Origin: Sulfonitrofixus sp039714575
GTDB taxonomy: Bacteria > Campylobacterota > Campylobacteria > Campylobacterales > Sulfurimonadaceae
Length of the DNA: 61,936 nt
Direction of reading: 5' to 3'
NCBI GenBank assembly: GCA_039714575.1
Contig: JBDLJE010000005.1
Coordinates: forward strand, 1-61,936
Positions 42,073 to 51,207 of this stretch are shown piece by piece. The notes beneath the pieces were generated by a model. That model worked only from the letters and a program-made list of their open reading frames with translations, was not told the origin of the DNA and made no database searches. The stretch's first letter is position 1. Each line of letters begins with the position of its first letter. The position numbers and the translations under genes were made by a program.

Positions 42073-42704
42073 TAATATGTGATCCCCCATACAGATAAAT
42101 TAAGGTCTAGATTTAACTTCGTTGTTGCTTCAAGGTCTAGGTCATGAAGGTCAACCACAAGTTTACTTTTTTCAATTGCATTGATAAACCTGACCATGTT
42201 TTTGTATGGTGCTTCAGCTTTGATCTCAAGATTCAGTACATGACCGAACTTTGTTTTATCATCAGCAAGTCTATTCGCAAAATAGTTAAGTTTGACTTTG
42301 TTCTTTTTAGCATTTTCAGCAATAGAGTCGATGAATGCACCCCAAGTCACTTGATCATAAAAGAGTTCAGGGATCTTCTCTATCTCGGTTTTAATATAGA
42401 CGTTTTCATCTTTCAGGATCACAAGCTTTTTATTGAGAGCAGCAATGTCCTGATTTAAACGTACTATTTCACTTTCAGGATGCATCAAAAGGTATTGCTT
42501 GTCTTTGGTTATTTTCTCTTGAACCTTTAATGAAGCTGCCTTTATCTCATTATAACCCTTTTCAGAACTTTCCCAAAAAACGAGATAAGAGAACATGACA
42601 AGCACTACAAAAACCATGACGTAGATCATCTTTACGTCTTTTTCACTTTTTTGCGCAAAACTCTGGTCTATATCATAAAGATATTTTTCTAACATCGCAC
42701 TCAT
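42072..42704 (-). CDS. mshJ: MshJ/PilO-like inner-membrane protein
   Basis: This 210-residue protein has one N-terminal transmembrane helix (about 27-45), a periplasmic coiled coil (about 55-100) and a ferredoxin-like domain (about 115-205). This is the PilO/GspM layout. The segment WGAFIDSIAENAKKNKVKL is typical for PilO. It would pair with the PilN-like part of the upstream protein. It overlaps that gene by four bases (ATGA). Confidence 0.78.
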   Translation of the reverse strand: MSAMLEKYLYDIDQSFAQKSEKDVKMIYVMVFVVLVMFSYLVFWESSEKGYNEIKAASLKVQEKITKDKQYLLMHPESEIVRLNQDIAALNKKLVILKDENVYIKTEIEKIPELFYDQVTWGAFIDSIAENAKKNKVKLNYFANRLADDKTKFGHVLNLEIKAEAPYKNMVRFINAIEKSKLVVDLHDLDLEATTKLNLDLNLSVWGITY

Positions 42705-44236
42705 TTCAGCACCGCCTTCATCTCACTTAGATAGCGTTTTTTCTCTTCATCATAGGCAATCTCTTCAAGCATAAAGTAAAAACGTGATGTTTTTTTAGCC
42801 GTAAGATACTCTAGTAAACGCGTAATGTCTTTATCTTTGTCAGAGACCATATTGAATATGTAGCCTTTAAAGTCCTCTGTTTCATGATAAGAGAGTCTTT
42901 GCAGTTTGACTTTAAACTTGTTAAGATCAGCAGAAAACTCAGTAGTCAGTTTAGCCTTCATTGGGTAGTTGACCTTGACATCATGGATCTTTGTCAAGGT
43001 ACTCATCTGACGGTCAAGCTCAGCTTGTTCTGCATCGACCAGTTTGGTCACTGCTTTTTTCTCAACTGTTTTAAGATTAATAGTTGCTTCACGGGTCGTT
43101 TTAATACTATGCACCTCGTTATACTCGGTATCAAGCATTGATTTGTTCAACTCTTCTGCAAAGGTAAGACTCCAAAATGCAACTGGATACGAGAATGCAA
43201 CGACTAAGGCGATACCGCTGATCGCAATAAGTTTACCGCTTGCGCGTTGTAAGAACTTAGGCGGTCTGGGGTAGATCGAAAAGTTACACTCATAACGCTC
43301 TTCACTCTCTGTCATTGTGTAGAGGTGCATCATCTGGTGGACTTGGTCTACGTATTGTCCGTTTGTATCAAACCCGTAGTCAAAATCAAATGATTTGGAG
43401 ATCAAGCCGAGGTATGTTTGCGAATACTCGTCCAAACCTGCAATAGAGCCGATCTGTGAACCGATATAGATCTGATCGACCGTCTCAAGCTCAAATGCAC
43501 GTTTGGCATAAGTAAGAACATCATTAATATGTAAAAAGAGTTCGCCGAACAGTTTGATAAGGTCACGCTGATACTCTTTGTTTTCTGAACTGAGGCCTTC
43601 ACTCGAAAGCAGTTTTATAAAGAGTGAATAGCCGACTTGTTCACCGTAAAGTTCACAAAAACGCTCATGCATCATCTTGATAGAGTATTTCAGTGACTTG
43701 GTGTAAACAAACTCCTGATCATTATAGATAGTGAAAAAGGCATCATTGTCTTGGAAATAGATGAAACAGTGCACACCTACCTCAGTAACGATCTCGCGTT
43801 GATAAAGCCCTTTGAGCAGAAGAGGGACAGGTACGATCTGATCGATATACTTTACCTTCTCAACAGTTGCCTCAAAGGTCTCATCCATAGTAAGCGGATC
43901 AACAATGAAAACATGAAAGTAACGCTCTTTTTCATCGACTTGATGATCTGATTCGATAAATTGAATACTGTATTCAATTGCCATATCAAGGGCGAGTTCT
44001 TCATAGACCTTGTTCTCAATAGCGAAAGTCAGGTCTTCGTCAGGGATATTCTTACTTACACCAATGAGAGCCGTTAGGAAATCATTAGTGTTCAGATAAG
44101 CCATTGTGTATTGCGTTTTTGAGAAGCCGATAGACTTCACTTGCTCTAATTTGCCAGATGAACCTGAATAAAAAGTCTCTTTGTAGGGGTTTATAGAAAG
44201 GACACTAGTAAATATCGGTTGTTGCGTTTTACTCAT
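42701..44236 (-). CDS. mshI: MshI-like protein: PilM-type cytoplasmic part joined to PilN-type tail
   Basis: This 511-residue protein has a large cytoplasmic N-terminal part (about 1-330) that resembles degenerate actin-fold PilM/GspL proteins, one transmembrane helix (about 350-370), then a periplasmic coiled coil and a ferredoxin-like tail similar to PilN. It therefore combines two proteins that are separate in PilMNOP systems, as in GspL. I start it at the ATG at 44236 (AGGAT upstream); a GTG at 44296 in frame is possible but has no binding site. It is the first gene of the operon. Confidence 0.7.
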   Translation of the reverse strand: MSKTQQPIFTSVLSINPYKETFYSGSSGKLEQVKSIGFSKTQYTMAYLNTNDFLTALIGVSKNIPDEDLTFAIENKVYEELALDMAIEYSIQFIESDHQVDEKERYFHVFIVDPLTMDETFEATVEKVKYIDQIVPVPLLLKGLYQREIVTEVGVHCFIYFQDNDAFFTIYNDQEFVYTKSLKYSIKMMHERFCELYGEQVGYSLFIKLLSSEGLSSENKEYQRDLIKLFGELFLHINDVLTYAKRAFELETVDQIYIGSQIGSIAGLDEYSQTYLGLISKSFDFDYGFDTNGQYVDQVHQMMHLYTMTESEERYECNFSIYPRPPKFLQRASGKLIAISGIALVVAFSYPVAFWSLTFAEELNKSMLDTEYNEVHSIKTTREATINLKTVEKKAVTKLVDAEQAELDRQMSTLTKIHDVKVNYPMKAKLTTEFSADLNKFKVKLQRLSYHETEDFKGYIFNMVSDKDKDITRLLEYLTAKKTSRFYFMLEEIAYDEEKKRYLSEMKAVLK

Positions 44237-44616
44237 CGCAGTAAATCCTATAATGTAATTTTTGTTCAAACTTAATTGAACTTCACTCTTTAACACGTTT
44301 ATAGTAAGTATAAACAGACCAATTGAATTACAGAAAATTGATAACGAAAACTTATCAATTTCCTATTACTGATTCCATTTTAGCCATATTAAACTTAAAT
44401 GTATTCTTATGTTTGAAGGAAAAAGATAAAAAGATAGCATTTTGTCTGTTTTTTCGCAAAGTGCCTAAATGACACTGTATGTGAGGAATAAAAAGGTATT
44501 AGTGAAATTTATTTTTGACATTTAAATAAAATATTGTTATCAAACTCTAAAAAAAGAGCTTAATAATCTTACGATGGCAATAGCAACAAGGTTGGACAAC
44601 GAGCAACACTCTTAGT
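44237..44616. other. 380-base AT-rich intergenic region
   Basis: No ORF with a ribosome binding site is visible on either strand. A TATACT at 44307-44312 on the minus strand is a possible -10 box for the pilus operon. Near 44547 a run of A's is flanked by CTCT/AGAG, a weak terminator-like fold for era. Otherwise I see nothing. Confidence 0.4.
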
Positions 44617-45510
44617 TTAAATGTTATAGCCTAACTCTTCAAGAAACTTCTTATCGTTTGTCCACCCTTTTTTGACTGAGACGAATAGATCGAGGTAAAC
44701 AGGTTTGTCAGTGAGCTTCTCTATCTTTGCCCGGGCATCTTGTCCGATACGTTTGATAGCGGCACCGTTTTTACCGATGATGATCCCTTTTTGACTCTCT
44801 TTTTCAATGATGATAGTGGCACGGATATGTTCTACTTTTTTGTTCTCTTCTATTTTATCGATGACAACATCCGACTCATAGGGGATCTCATCACTGATAT
44901 TTTCAAAGATCGCTTCACGGATGAACTCTTTATAGATGTCGCGCAGCATCTCGGTAGTCAGATCATCTGGGTCATAGAGGTACGGAGAGACATCCAGGTG
45001 TTTGACAATAACATCCAGCAGGTCATTTTTGCCGACACTCTTTGTTACGGACATCGGTATCAAAGCTTCGAATTCAGAGGCGAATTGATTGTACTCGCCA
45101 ATGCGCGCCAACAACTCGTTTTGAGAGACTTGGTCGATCTTGGAGAGGGCGATGATATGTTTGCGGTTTTTTCCGTTTACTTCTAAAAAACGTTTGTAGT
45201 GTTTTACCGAGTCGCTGGCAGGTGCAAGGTAGACGACAATATCACAGTCACCGATCGCTTTAAGTGCCTCTTCGAGCATAAACTGGTTGAGTATCTTCTC
45301 TTTTTCATGCAGGCCCGGGGTGTCGATAAAGATGATCTGATCATCGTTATGCATCACAATGGCGTTGAGTCTTCGGCGCGTTGCGTTGGCTTTTTGAGAA
45401 GTCATTGCGATCTTCTCGCCCAAGATCCAGTTAAGCATTGTACTCTTACCCGCATTTGGACGACCGACCAGAGCGACAAAACCGGCCTTGTGATCAGTAG
45501 TACTACTCAC
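44617..45510 (-). CDS. era: GTPase Era
   Basis: This 297-residue GTPase assists 16S rRNA maturation and 30S assembly. It has the G1 motif GRPNAGKST, G3 DTPG (IDTPGLHEKEK) and G4 SKID, followed by a C-terminal KH RNA-binding domain with GKNGAAIKRIG. The start is a GTG at 45510 that overlaps the end of rplI by eight bases, so Era is coupled to ribosomal protein L9. Confidence 0.96.
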   Translation of the reverse strand: MSSTTDHKAGFVALVGRPNAGKSTMLNWILGEKIAMTSQKANATRRRLNAIVMHNDDQIIFIDTPGLHEKEKILNQFMLEEALKAIGDCDIVVYLAPASDSVKHYKRFLEVNGKNRKHIIALSKIDQVSQNELLARIGEYNQFASEFEALIPMSVTKSVGKNDLLDVIVKHLDVSPYLYDPDDLTTEMLRDIYKEFIREAIFENISDEIPYESDVVIDKIEENKKVEHIRATIIIEKESQKGIIIGKNGAAIKRIGQDARAKIEKLTDKPVYLDLFVSVKKGWTNDKKFLEELGYNI

Positions 45511-45949
45511 CGATGACCTCTAAGTGGATGGTGGCGTGCATTCCGTGTCCAAGTTTAAAATCAAGGTCATGTGTACCTGTTATCTTGATCGCTTTTTTAT
45601 GATTGATATGTTTTTTGTCGATCTCAATACCGTGTTGGTCTTTAAGCGCGTGTGCGATCTCATCTTTTGTCACTGAACCAAACAGGTGACCGGTGTTACC
45701 AAGCTTCTTGCTGATATTTACTTTCAGCTTATCGAGTGTTTCAGCCAACTCTTTAAGATCTTCGATCTCCTGTGCTTCATTTTCAGCTTTTTTTCGTTCA
45801 GCCGAAGCATGTTTTTTAAGGACCTCGTTTGTTGCAGCTTTTGCAAGACCTTTGCCTACTAAAAAGTTCTGGCCGTAACCGTCTTTAACCTCTTTGATTT
45901 CACCGGCTTTGCCCAAGCCTTTTACATCTTTGATCAATAGTACTTTCAT
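45503..45949 (-). CDS. rplI: 50S ribosomal protein L9
   Basis: This 148-residue protein has the L9 N-terminal domain (MKVLLIKDVKGLGKAGEIKE and VKDGYGQNFL), a long central helix and the C-terminal rRNA-binding domain. The ATG at 45949 follows AGGAATATTT and gives the family length; in-frame codons upstream are not part of it. It is the first gene of rplI-era. Confidence 0.96.
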   Translation of the reverse strand: MKVLLIKDVKGLGKAGEIKEVKDGYGQNFLVGKGLAKAATNEVLKKHASAERKKAENEAQEIEDLKELAETLDKLKVNISKKLGNTGHLFGSVTKDEIAHALKDQHGIEIDKKHINHKKAIKITGTHDLDFKLGHGMHATIHLEVIGE

Positions 45950-46117
45950 AAATATTCCTAGGTTTATAATTGTCGACATTGTAACAAGAGTTGGTGAAAA
46001 AGTAGATAATTGTTATATATATGTGTCGAGAGGAGTTGTAAAGTATATGGGATTTTAGCAAGTGTACGTGTTTACATAACCAAAGGAGTTATATCCTTTA
46101 GTGCGTGAAAAGAGGTG

Positions 46118-46837
46118 TTATCTCTCTTTCTCACCTGGATAAGAGACGATACCGTACGTCAGATTACTGATCTTTTTATACCCCATATCACCTAAGATAC
46201 GTGCACAGTGCGCGCTGCGGCTGCCGACATGGCAGTAGACGATGATGTTCTCATCTTGTGAAAGTCTAGCATCGTCCAAGGCACCAAAAAAGTTGCTGGT
46301 CGGTATGAGAATGTCCGCCCCTTTGATGTGACCCATCTGCCACTCCATCGGCTCACGTACGTCAACAAGTTTAAAGTCGACCATACCAAGGTCACGCGCT
46401 TCAAGCAGGGCAATGATCTCATCACCGTCAAGTTCATCTTTGTTGACGAGAATGGCACACTCCTCTTTAGTCAGTCCGCGCGAGTGTTCATGGACTACCT
46501 CTTCAATGATCTCCTCTTGTGCCTGAGCAGCGGCAAACTCCGGCGTACAGAAGATCTGACAGTGACAGACACCATCTTCGGGGATCTCTTTTTCGATAGC
46601 CGGTGGACATGGACAGACACGATCGTCAGGCTCACCCGTTACAAAGAAACAGGGGCAGTAGCGTTTACCGTGCATCATCTTGTTGCGGGTCAGACCAAAC
46701 TGGATACCCTGGTTGATCTCAACATCAGGGTTATAGGCCCAGCCAAATTGTGCAACAACCTTGTCCGTAAAGCGGATCGTCTTTTCGAGGGTCTCTTTAA
46801 ACTCTTGTGATTCAGGGTCGATTTTAACGGTGCTCAT
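46118..46837 (-). CDS. Ferredoxin-thioredoxin reductase catalytic domain fused to rhodanese
   Basis: This 239-residue protein has two modules. Residues about 5-98 match the catalytic subunit of ferredoxin-thioredoxin reductase, with the diagnostic cysteine pairs C61PC63, C75PC77 and C91HC93 that hold a 4Fe-4S cluster next to a redox disulfide. Residues about 135-235 are a rhodanese domain with the active-site loop YCHVGSRS (C202) and VDVREPMEWQMGHIKGA. A thioredoxin or sulfur-transfer role driven by ferredoxin is likely. The cyanobacterial-type variable subunit is not in the window. It stands alone between rplI and argG. Confidence 0.88.
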   Translation of the reverse strand: MSTVKIDPESQEFKETLEKTIRFTDKVVAQFGWAYNPDVEINQGIQFGLTRNKMMHGKRYCPCFFVTGEPDDRVCPCPPAIEKEIPEDGVCHCQIFCTPEFAAAQAQEEIIEEVVHEHSRGLTKEECAILVNKDELDGDEIIALLEARDLGMVDFKLVDVREPMEWQMGHIKGADILIPTSNFFGALDDARLSQDENIIVYCHVGSRSAHCARILGDMGYKKISNLTYGIVSYPGEKER

Positions 46838-46971
46838 GCTAAGCCTTTGGAAGTTTTAGTGAAAAATAATATCTTTTTAATTGTAAATAGTGCATTAAAA
46901 AACTAATAAATTGAATGACAAAACAGTTGTGATCTAAACATCTGAATCCAGCAGAGGCTGGACCTGAGTTA

Positions 46972-48207
46972 CTATCTGTTACGTGCTTTTCCTGCAATAA
47001 TAAAACGAAGTGCATTCAGCTTGATAAAGCCCTCTGCATCTTTTTGATTGTAGACTTCATCTTCTTCAAATGTTGAGTACTCTTCATTGAACAGAGAGTC
47101 AGCCGATTGACGGCCGACTACAATGACATTGCCTTTATAGAGTTTAAGACGAACGACTCCATTGACAAACTCTTGAGAGTTATCGATGGCAGCCTGCATC
47201 ATTTCACGCTCAGGGGCAAACCAGAAGCCGTTATAGATCAGTTTGGCGTAGCGCGGCATCATCTCATCTTTTAAGTGGGCAGCTTCACGGTCTAACGTGA
47301 TCGACTCGATAGCGCGGTGTGCTTTTAACATGATGGTTCCGCCCGGTGTTTCGTAACAGCCGCGTGCTTTCATCCCGACAAAGCGGTTCTCAACAATGTC
47401 GATACGGCCGATTCCATGTGTGTTTCCAAGTTCATTAAGCGTTTTAAGCATCGTTGCCGGGCTTAGCACTTGACCATTAAGTGTTACAGGGTCGCCATGA
47501 GCATAACCGATCTCGATGTACTCTGCTTCATCCGGTGCGTTCTCAGGAGAATTGGTCCACAACCACATCGCATCTTCAGGTTCAGCATTCGGGTCTTCAA
47601 GGTGAAGACCCTCATAAGAGATGTGAAGCAGGTTGGCATCCATAGAGTAAGGGCTTACCGTCGGATTCCCATCTTTGTCAAGATGTTTCTGATCGATCTC
47701 AATACCATGGTCTTTGGCATAAGAGAGCAGTTTCTCACGTGAGTTCAGGTCCCACTCTCTCCACGGTGCGATAATAGTAAGTGTTGAGTCCTGTCCAAGG
47801 TAACCCATCTCAAAACGGACCTGGTCATTACCCTTACCGGTAGCACCATGGCTTACACCGTCGGCTCCGGTGATCTTGGCGATCTCAGCTTGGCGTTTTG
47901 CGATAAGCGGACGTGCTATCGATGTACCCAGCAGGTATTCACCTTCATAGATCGCATTGGCACGAAACATCGGGTAGACAAAATCTTTGACAAACTCTTC
48001 TCTTAAGTCATCGATGAAGATGTTTTCAGGTTTGATACCAAGTTCCAAGGCTTTGATGCGAGCCGGTTCAAGCTCTTCGCCTTGACCGAGGTCAGCAGTA
48101 AAGGTTACAACTTCACAGTTATACTCATCTTGCAGCCATTTTAGAATAACACTTGTATCTAGTCCGCCAGAGTAGGCCAGTACTACTTTTTTAACTTCTC
48201 TTTTCAT
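46972..48207 (-). CDS. argG: Argininosuccinate synthase
   Basis: This 411-residue cytoplasmic enzyme joins citrulline and aspartate in arginine synthesis. It has the ATP-binding P-loop VLAYSGGLDTSVILKWL, GATGKGNDQVRFE and KARGCYETPGGTI. The length is normal for the family. It is a single gene, divergent from the MFS transporter. No ARG-box-like site was identified upstream. Confidence 0.96.
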   Translation of the reverse strand: MKREVKKVVLAYSGGLDTSVILKWLQDEYNCEVVTFTADLGQGEELEPARIKALELGIKPENIFIDDLREEFVKDFVYPMFRANAIYEGEYLLGTSIARPLIAKRQAEIAKITGADGVSHGATGKGNDQVRFEMGYLGQDSTLTIIAPWREWDLNSREKLLSYAKDHGIEIDQKHLDKDGNPTVSPYSMDANLLHISYEGLHLEDPNAEPEDAMWLWTNSPENAPDEAEYIEIGYAHGDPVTLNGQVLSPATMLKTLNELGNTHGIGRIDIVENRFVGMKARGCYETPGGTIMLKAHRAIESITLDREAAHLKDEMMPRYAKLIYNGFWFAPEREMMQAAIDNSQEFVNGVVRLKLYKGNVIVVGRQSADSLFNEEYSTFEEDEVYNQKDAEGFIKLNALRFIIAGKARNR

Positions 48208-48318
48208 CGAAAGACCTTCTATAAAATATTTAAAATAATGATGGAATTTTACCTTAAAAAAGGTTATAAAAAGGTTAATCTAACGTGGTATTAAAGCATC
48301 TTGGCTATGCTTGCAGTT

Positions 48319-49560
48319 ATGAATCAATATTTAACACTTTTAAAAGCCGAGCCCCTTCTTAGACGACTCTCTTTAATCCAACTTATTGCCTATTTTGGTG
48401 CCTGGTTCTCTAATGTCGCCATCTATACGCTGCTTATCCATATGGAGGTCGCGCCCTTTATTATTGCGATGACAGCGGCCTTGCACTTTTTGCCGGGTGT
48501 GCTGCAGGCACCGTTCAGCGGTGTGCTGATAGACAAGGTTGCACCTAAAAAACTGATGACCGCTTTGATGGTGATCGAGATCTTTGCCACTTTGCCGCTT
48601 ATGTTGATCGACAACAGTTCCCTGCTGTGGCTGCTTTTTATCTTGGTCTTTATCCGTATGGGAGCCTCGAGCTTCTACTTTACCTTGGAGATGTCATTCC
48701 TTCCGCGCATCTTGGAAGGTGAAAAGTTGAAACTGGCCAATGAGATCCACTCTGTTATCTGGTCGTTTTCATACACCTTCGGCATGGCGATCAGTGGTTT
48801 TGTTGTCTACCTTGTCGGCGTGAAAATAGCATTTTTACTCGATGCACTGCTTTTCAGTGTTGCTTTGATGATGTTAAAAAGTCTGATTTTCCCGGAACAT
48901 GAGTCAAAAGCAGTTTCGGGTTTTATAGCAATGTTCAAAGACAGTTTTGTCTACTTCAAAAAAGAGCCGCACATTAAACATCTGATCTTGCTTCATGCCT
49001 TTGTCGGATTTACCGCCTTTGACGCCTTGGTGGCCTTGATAGTTGAAGCGTACTACACACAGGTGGTAGCGGTAGCACTTGGTCTCGGGTTGATGCACGC
49101 ACTTAGAGCAGTCGGTCTGGTCTTTGGGCCGGTCATTATCGGAAAATGGGTTAATACCAGGACACTGCCATATCTGTTTCTCTATCAGGCAGTGAGTATT
49201 ATTGTCTGGGCATTTGTCATAGAAAACTTCTATCTTTCGCTGTTTGTCTCTATCTTTGTCGGCTTTTCAACCACAACACTCTGGTCATATACCTATACAC
49301 TTCTGCAGCATCATACGGCTAAAGAGTACTATGGGCGCATTGTCGCCTATAATGACATGGCTTTTTTATTAACCGTTGCCCTGATCTCAGTGGCTATCGG
49401 TTTCCTTGTTGAAGTGGGACTTACCCTTACTGTGATCACCATACTTTTAGGCGGTGCGTTTATTGTCGGGGCTCTCTACTTTGTCTGGATAAGAGAACGC
49501 TTTTCAATCAACGACATGGAAGACAATAATGGTAAAATGTCGCCGGAACTGGAGTTGTAA
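48319..49560 (+). CDS. Major facilitator superfamily transporter
   Basis: This protein of about 413 residues has 12 hydrophobic segments. The loop after helix 2 carries the MFS-like motif GVLIDKVAPKKLMT. The substrate is unknown; it resembles MFS permeases of drug/metabolite type. Starts at 48301 (TTG), 48307 and 48319 (ATG) are possible and none has a strong binding site; I take the last because the first helix then begins properly. A small unknown gene follows after three bases. Confidence 0.83.
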   Translation: MNQYLTLLKAEPLLRRLSLIQLIAYFGAWFSNVAIYTLLIHMEVAPFIIAMTAALHFLPGVLQAPFSGVLIDKVAPKKLMTALMVIEIFATLPLMLIDNSSLLWLLFILVFIRMGASSFYFTLEMSFLPRILEGEKLKLANEIHSVIWSFSYTFGMAISGFVVYLVGVKIAFLLDALLFSVALMMLKSLIFPEHESKAVSGFIAMFKDSFVYFKKEPHIKHLILLHAFVGFTAFDALVALIVEAYYTQVVAVALGLGLMHALRAVGLVFGPVIIGKWVNTRTLPYLFLYQAVSIIVWAFVIENFYLSLFVSIFVGFSTTTLWSYTYTLLQHHTAKEYYGRIVAYNDMAFLLTVALISVAIGFLVEVGLTLTVITILLGGAFIVGALYFVWIRERFSINDMEDNNGKMSPELEL

Positions 49561-49563
49561 CTT

Positions 49564-49848
49564 ATGAGTAAAAACATGATCTATGAAGCACAAGGCAAGA
49601 AAATTGACCTGACGCAGCTGACACGCCTCTACCCTGCAGCGACAGTCGATGTTCAAGGGGAACAGGCTCAGGTCTCTCTGGAGTGGGCAAAGATGGAGAA
49701 AAAACAGGAGGTCCCTATCTCCTCATATGTTCTTATCTTCGACATTGACCCGCTTGGCGAAGTACCGAATAACCGTATAGAACTTGTTTATGAGAGCGAA
49801 GAGCTGCTGATCGAAGGGATGAAAGAGGTCGCAAAATACTTTGAGTAG
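49564..49848 (+). CDS. Small conserved-looking protein of unknown function
   Basis: This 94-residue soluble, acidic protein alternates strands and helices (LTQLTRLYPAATVDVQG, VLIFDIDPLGEVPNNRIEL) without cysteines or membrane segments. I recognise no family. It sits between an MFS gene (3-base gap) and a MATE gene (8-base overlap), so it is co-expressed with two transporters. Confidence 0.7.
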   Translation: MSKNMIYEAQGKKIDLTQLTRLYPAATVDVQGEQAQVSLEWAKMEKKQEVPISSYVLIFDIDPLGEVPNNRIELVYESEELLIEGMKEVAKYFE

Positions 49849-51160
49849 ACCGTCTCACCTTCGCGATGTCTTAGGACTCGCTCTTCCTGCCGCATTTAAA
49901 CACCTTCTTGACATCTTACAACTGCTGATCGATATGATCATGGTAGGCATGCTTAGTGTTGCGGCATTGGCTGCAGTCGGTATGAGTATGCAGTTTATGA
50001 TGGTCATCAATGTGGTGATGACACTCTATATCGTCGGGGGAAATGCCATCGTCGCGCGGCTGATCGGTCAACGGCGGCGTCACCGTGCTTCGGCACTTCT
50101 CTACTCTTTAGGGCTTTTCGCACTGCTTATCTCACTTCCTATTACTGTTTTTGGCTATTACAATGCGGAGAACCTCTATCTCTGGATGGGTGCCGAGGCT
50201 GAGCTGGCGGCATTCGGCCGGGACTATTTTGAGATCATCATGCTCGGTATGCCGCTGATCTTTCTGGATGCGCTTATGTACAATGCCCTTTCAGCTGCGG
50301 GGGATACAAAGTCATCGTTGTATATCAAGATATTCTCAGCCGTGATAAACCTGGTGTTTAACTACCTGTTGATCTTTGGTCATGGCGGGTTTGAAGCGAT
50401 GGGTATCGCCGGTGCGGCATATGCCACGGTCATCGCTTACGGGTTTAATATCATCGTCTATTTTATTATTTTAGCCCGCAAAGATGCCAAGCTGCACCTT
50501 CTGTACCGTTTCAGTAAAACTGACCTGGTCCGTGCCCTGCATATCGGAAAACATGCGTCGCTTGAGCGCATGATGAGCGTTACCTCTTTTATCTTGTTTG
50601 TATGGGTCATAACAGCGTATGGAACAGCCGCTATCGCAGGGTACCAGGTCGGACTGCGTATCGAAGGGCTCGCCTTTATGCCGGGTTTTGGTTTTGCTAT
50701 CGCTGCAACGGCACTGGTCGGACAGAACTTAGGGGCTAAAAATTATGAGGCCTCCTACCAAACAGGACTGTATGCTATTAAAATAGCCGCTGTATTTATG
50801 GGTCTGCTGGGTATTGTTCTGGCACTCTTCCCGGCGTTTTTTATAAGTTTCTTTACACAAGATGTGGCGACGATCGAAGCTGCATCGATCTACCTGCAGT
50901 TAGTCGGGATCTCCCAAGTCCCGCTGGCAATGACCTTTGTAATTAACGGTGCCTTGCGCGGGGCAGGGGCGACAAAGACGACGCTTAAAGTCAATGTCGT
51001 TTCGCTTTGGCTGCTGCGGGTGATACCTTCATTGCTTTTATACTATTTCGGGTTTGAATTGATCTGGATCTTTATTGCCATGACGGTTGAGACGTTTATA
51101 AAAGGCGGTGTCTTCTGGTATATTTATCAAAAACGAAATTGGCAGAAGGTCAGGGTTTAA
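49841..51160 (+). CDS. MATE-family multidrug efflux transporter
   Basis: This 439-residue inner-membrane antiporter has 12 hydrophobic segments in two six-helix halves. MATE hallmarks are the early LALPAAFKHLLDILQLLIDMI and QNLGAKNYEAS in the second half (GQNLGA motif). It probably exports cationic compounds with sodium or proton coupling. The TTG start at 49841 overlaps the preceding stop (TTGAGTAG). Confidence 0.92.
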   Translation: MSRPSHLRDVLGLALPAAFKHLLDILQLLIDMIMVGMLSVAALAAVGMSMQFMMVINVVMTLYIVGGNAIVARLIGQRRRHRASALLYSLGLFALLISLPITVFGYYNAENLYLWMGAEAELAAFGRDYFEIIMLGMPLIFLDALMYNALSAAGDTKSSLYIKIFSAVINLVFNYLLIFGHGGFEAMGIAGAAYATVIAYGFNIIVYFIILARKDAKLHLLYRFSKTDLVRALHIGKHASLERMMSVTSFILFVWVITAYGTAAIAGYQVGLRIEGLAFMPGFGFAIAATALVGQNLGAKNYEASYQTGLYAIKIAAVFMGLLGIVLALFPAFFISFFTQDVATIEAASIYLQLVGISQVPLAMTFVINGALRGAGATKTTLKVNVVSLWLLRVIPSLLLYYFGFELIWIFIAMTVETFIKGGVFWYIYQKRNWQKVRV

Positions 51161-51207
51161 AGAAGTAAGCAGAGAACCTGTTTCTTTGCAGTAGGTGCTG
51201 AAAAAGG

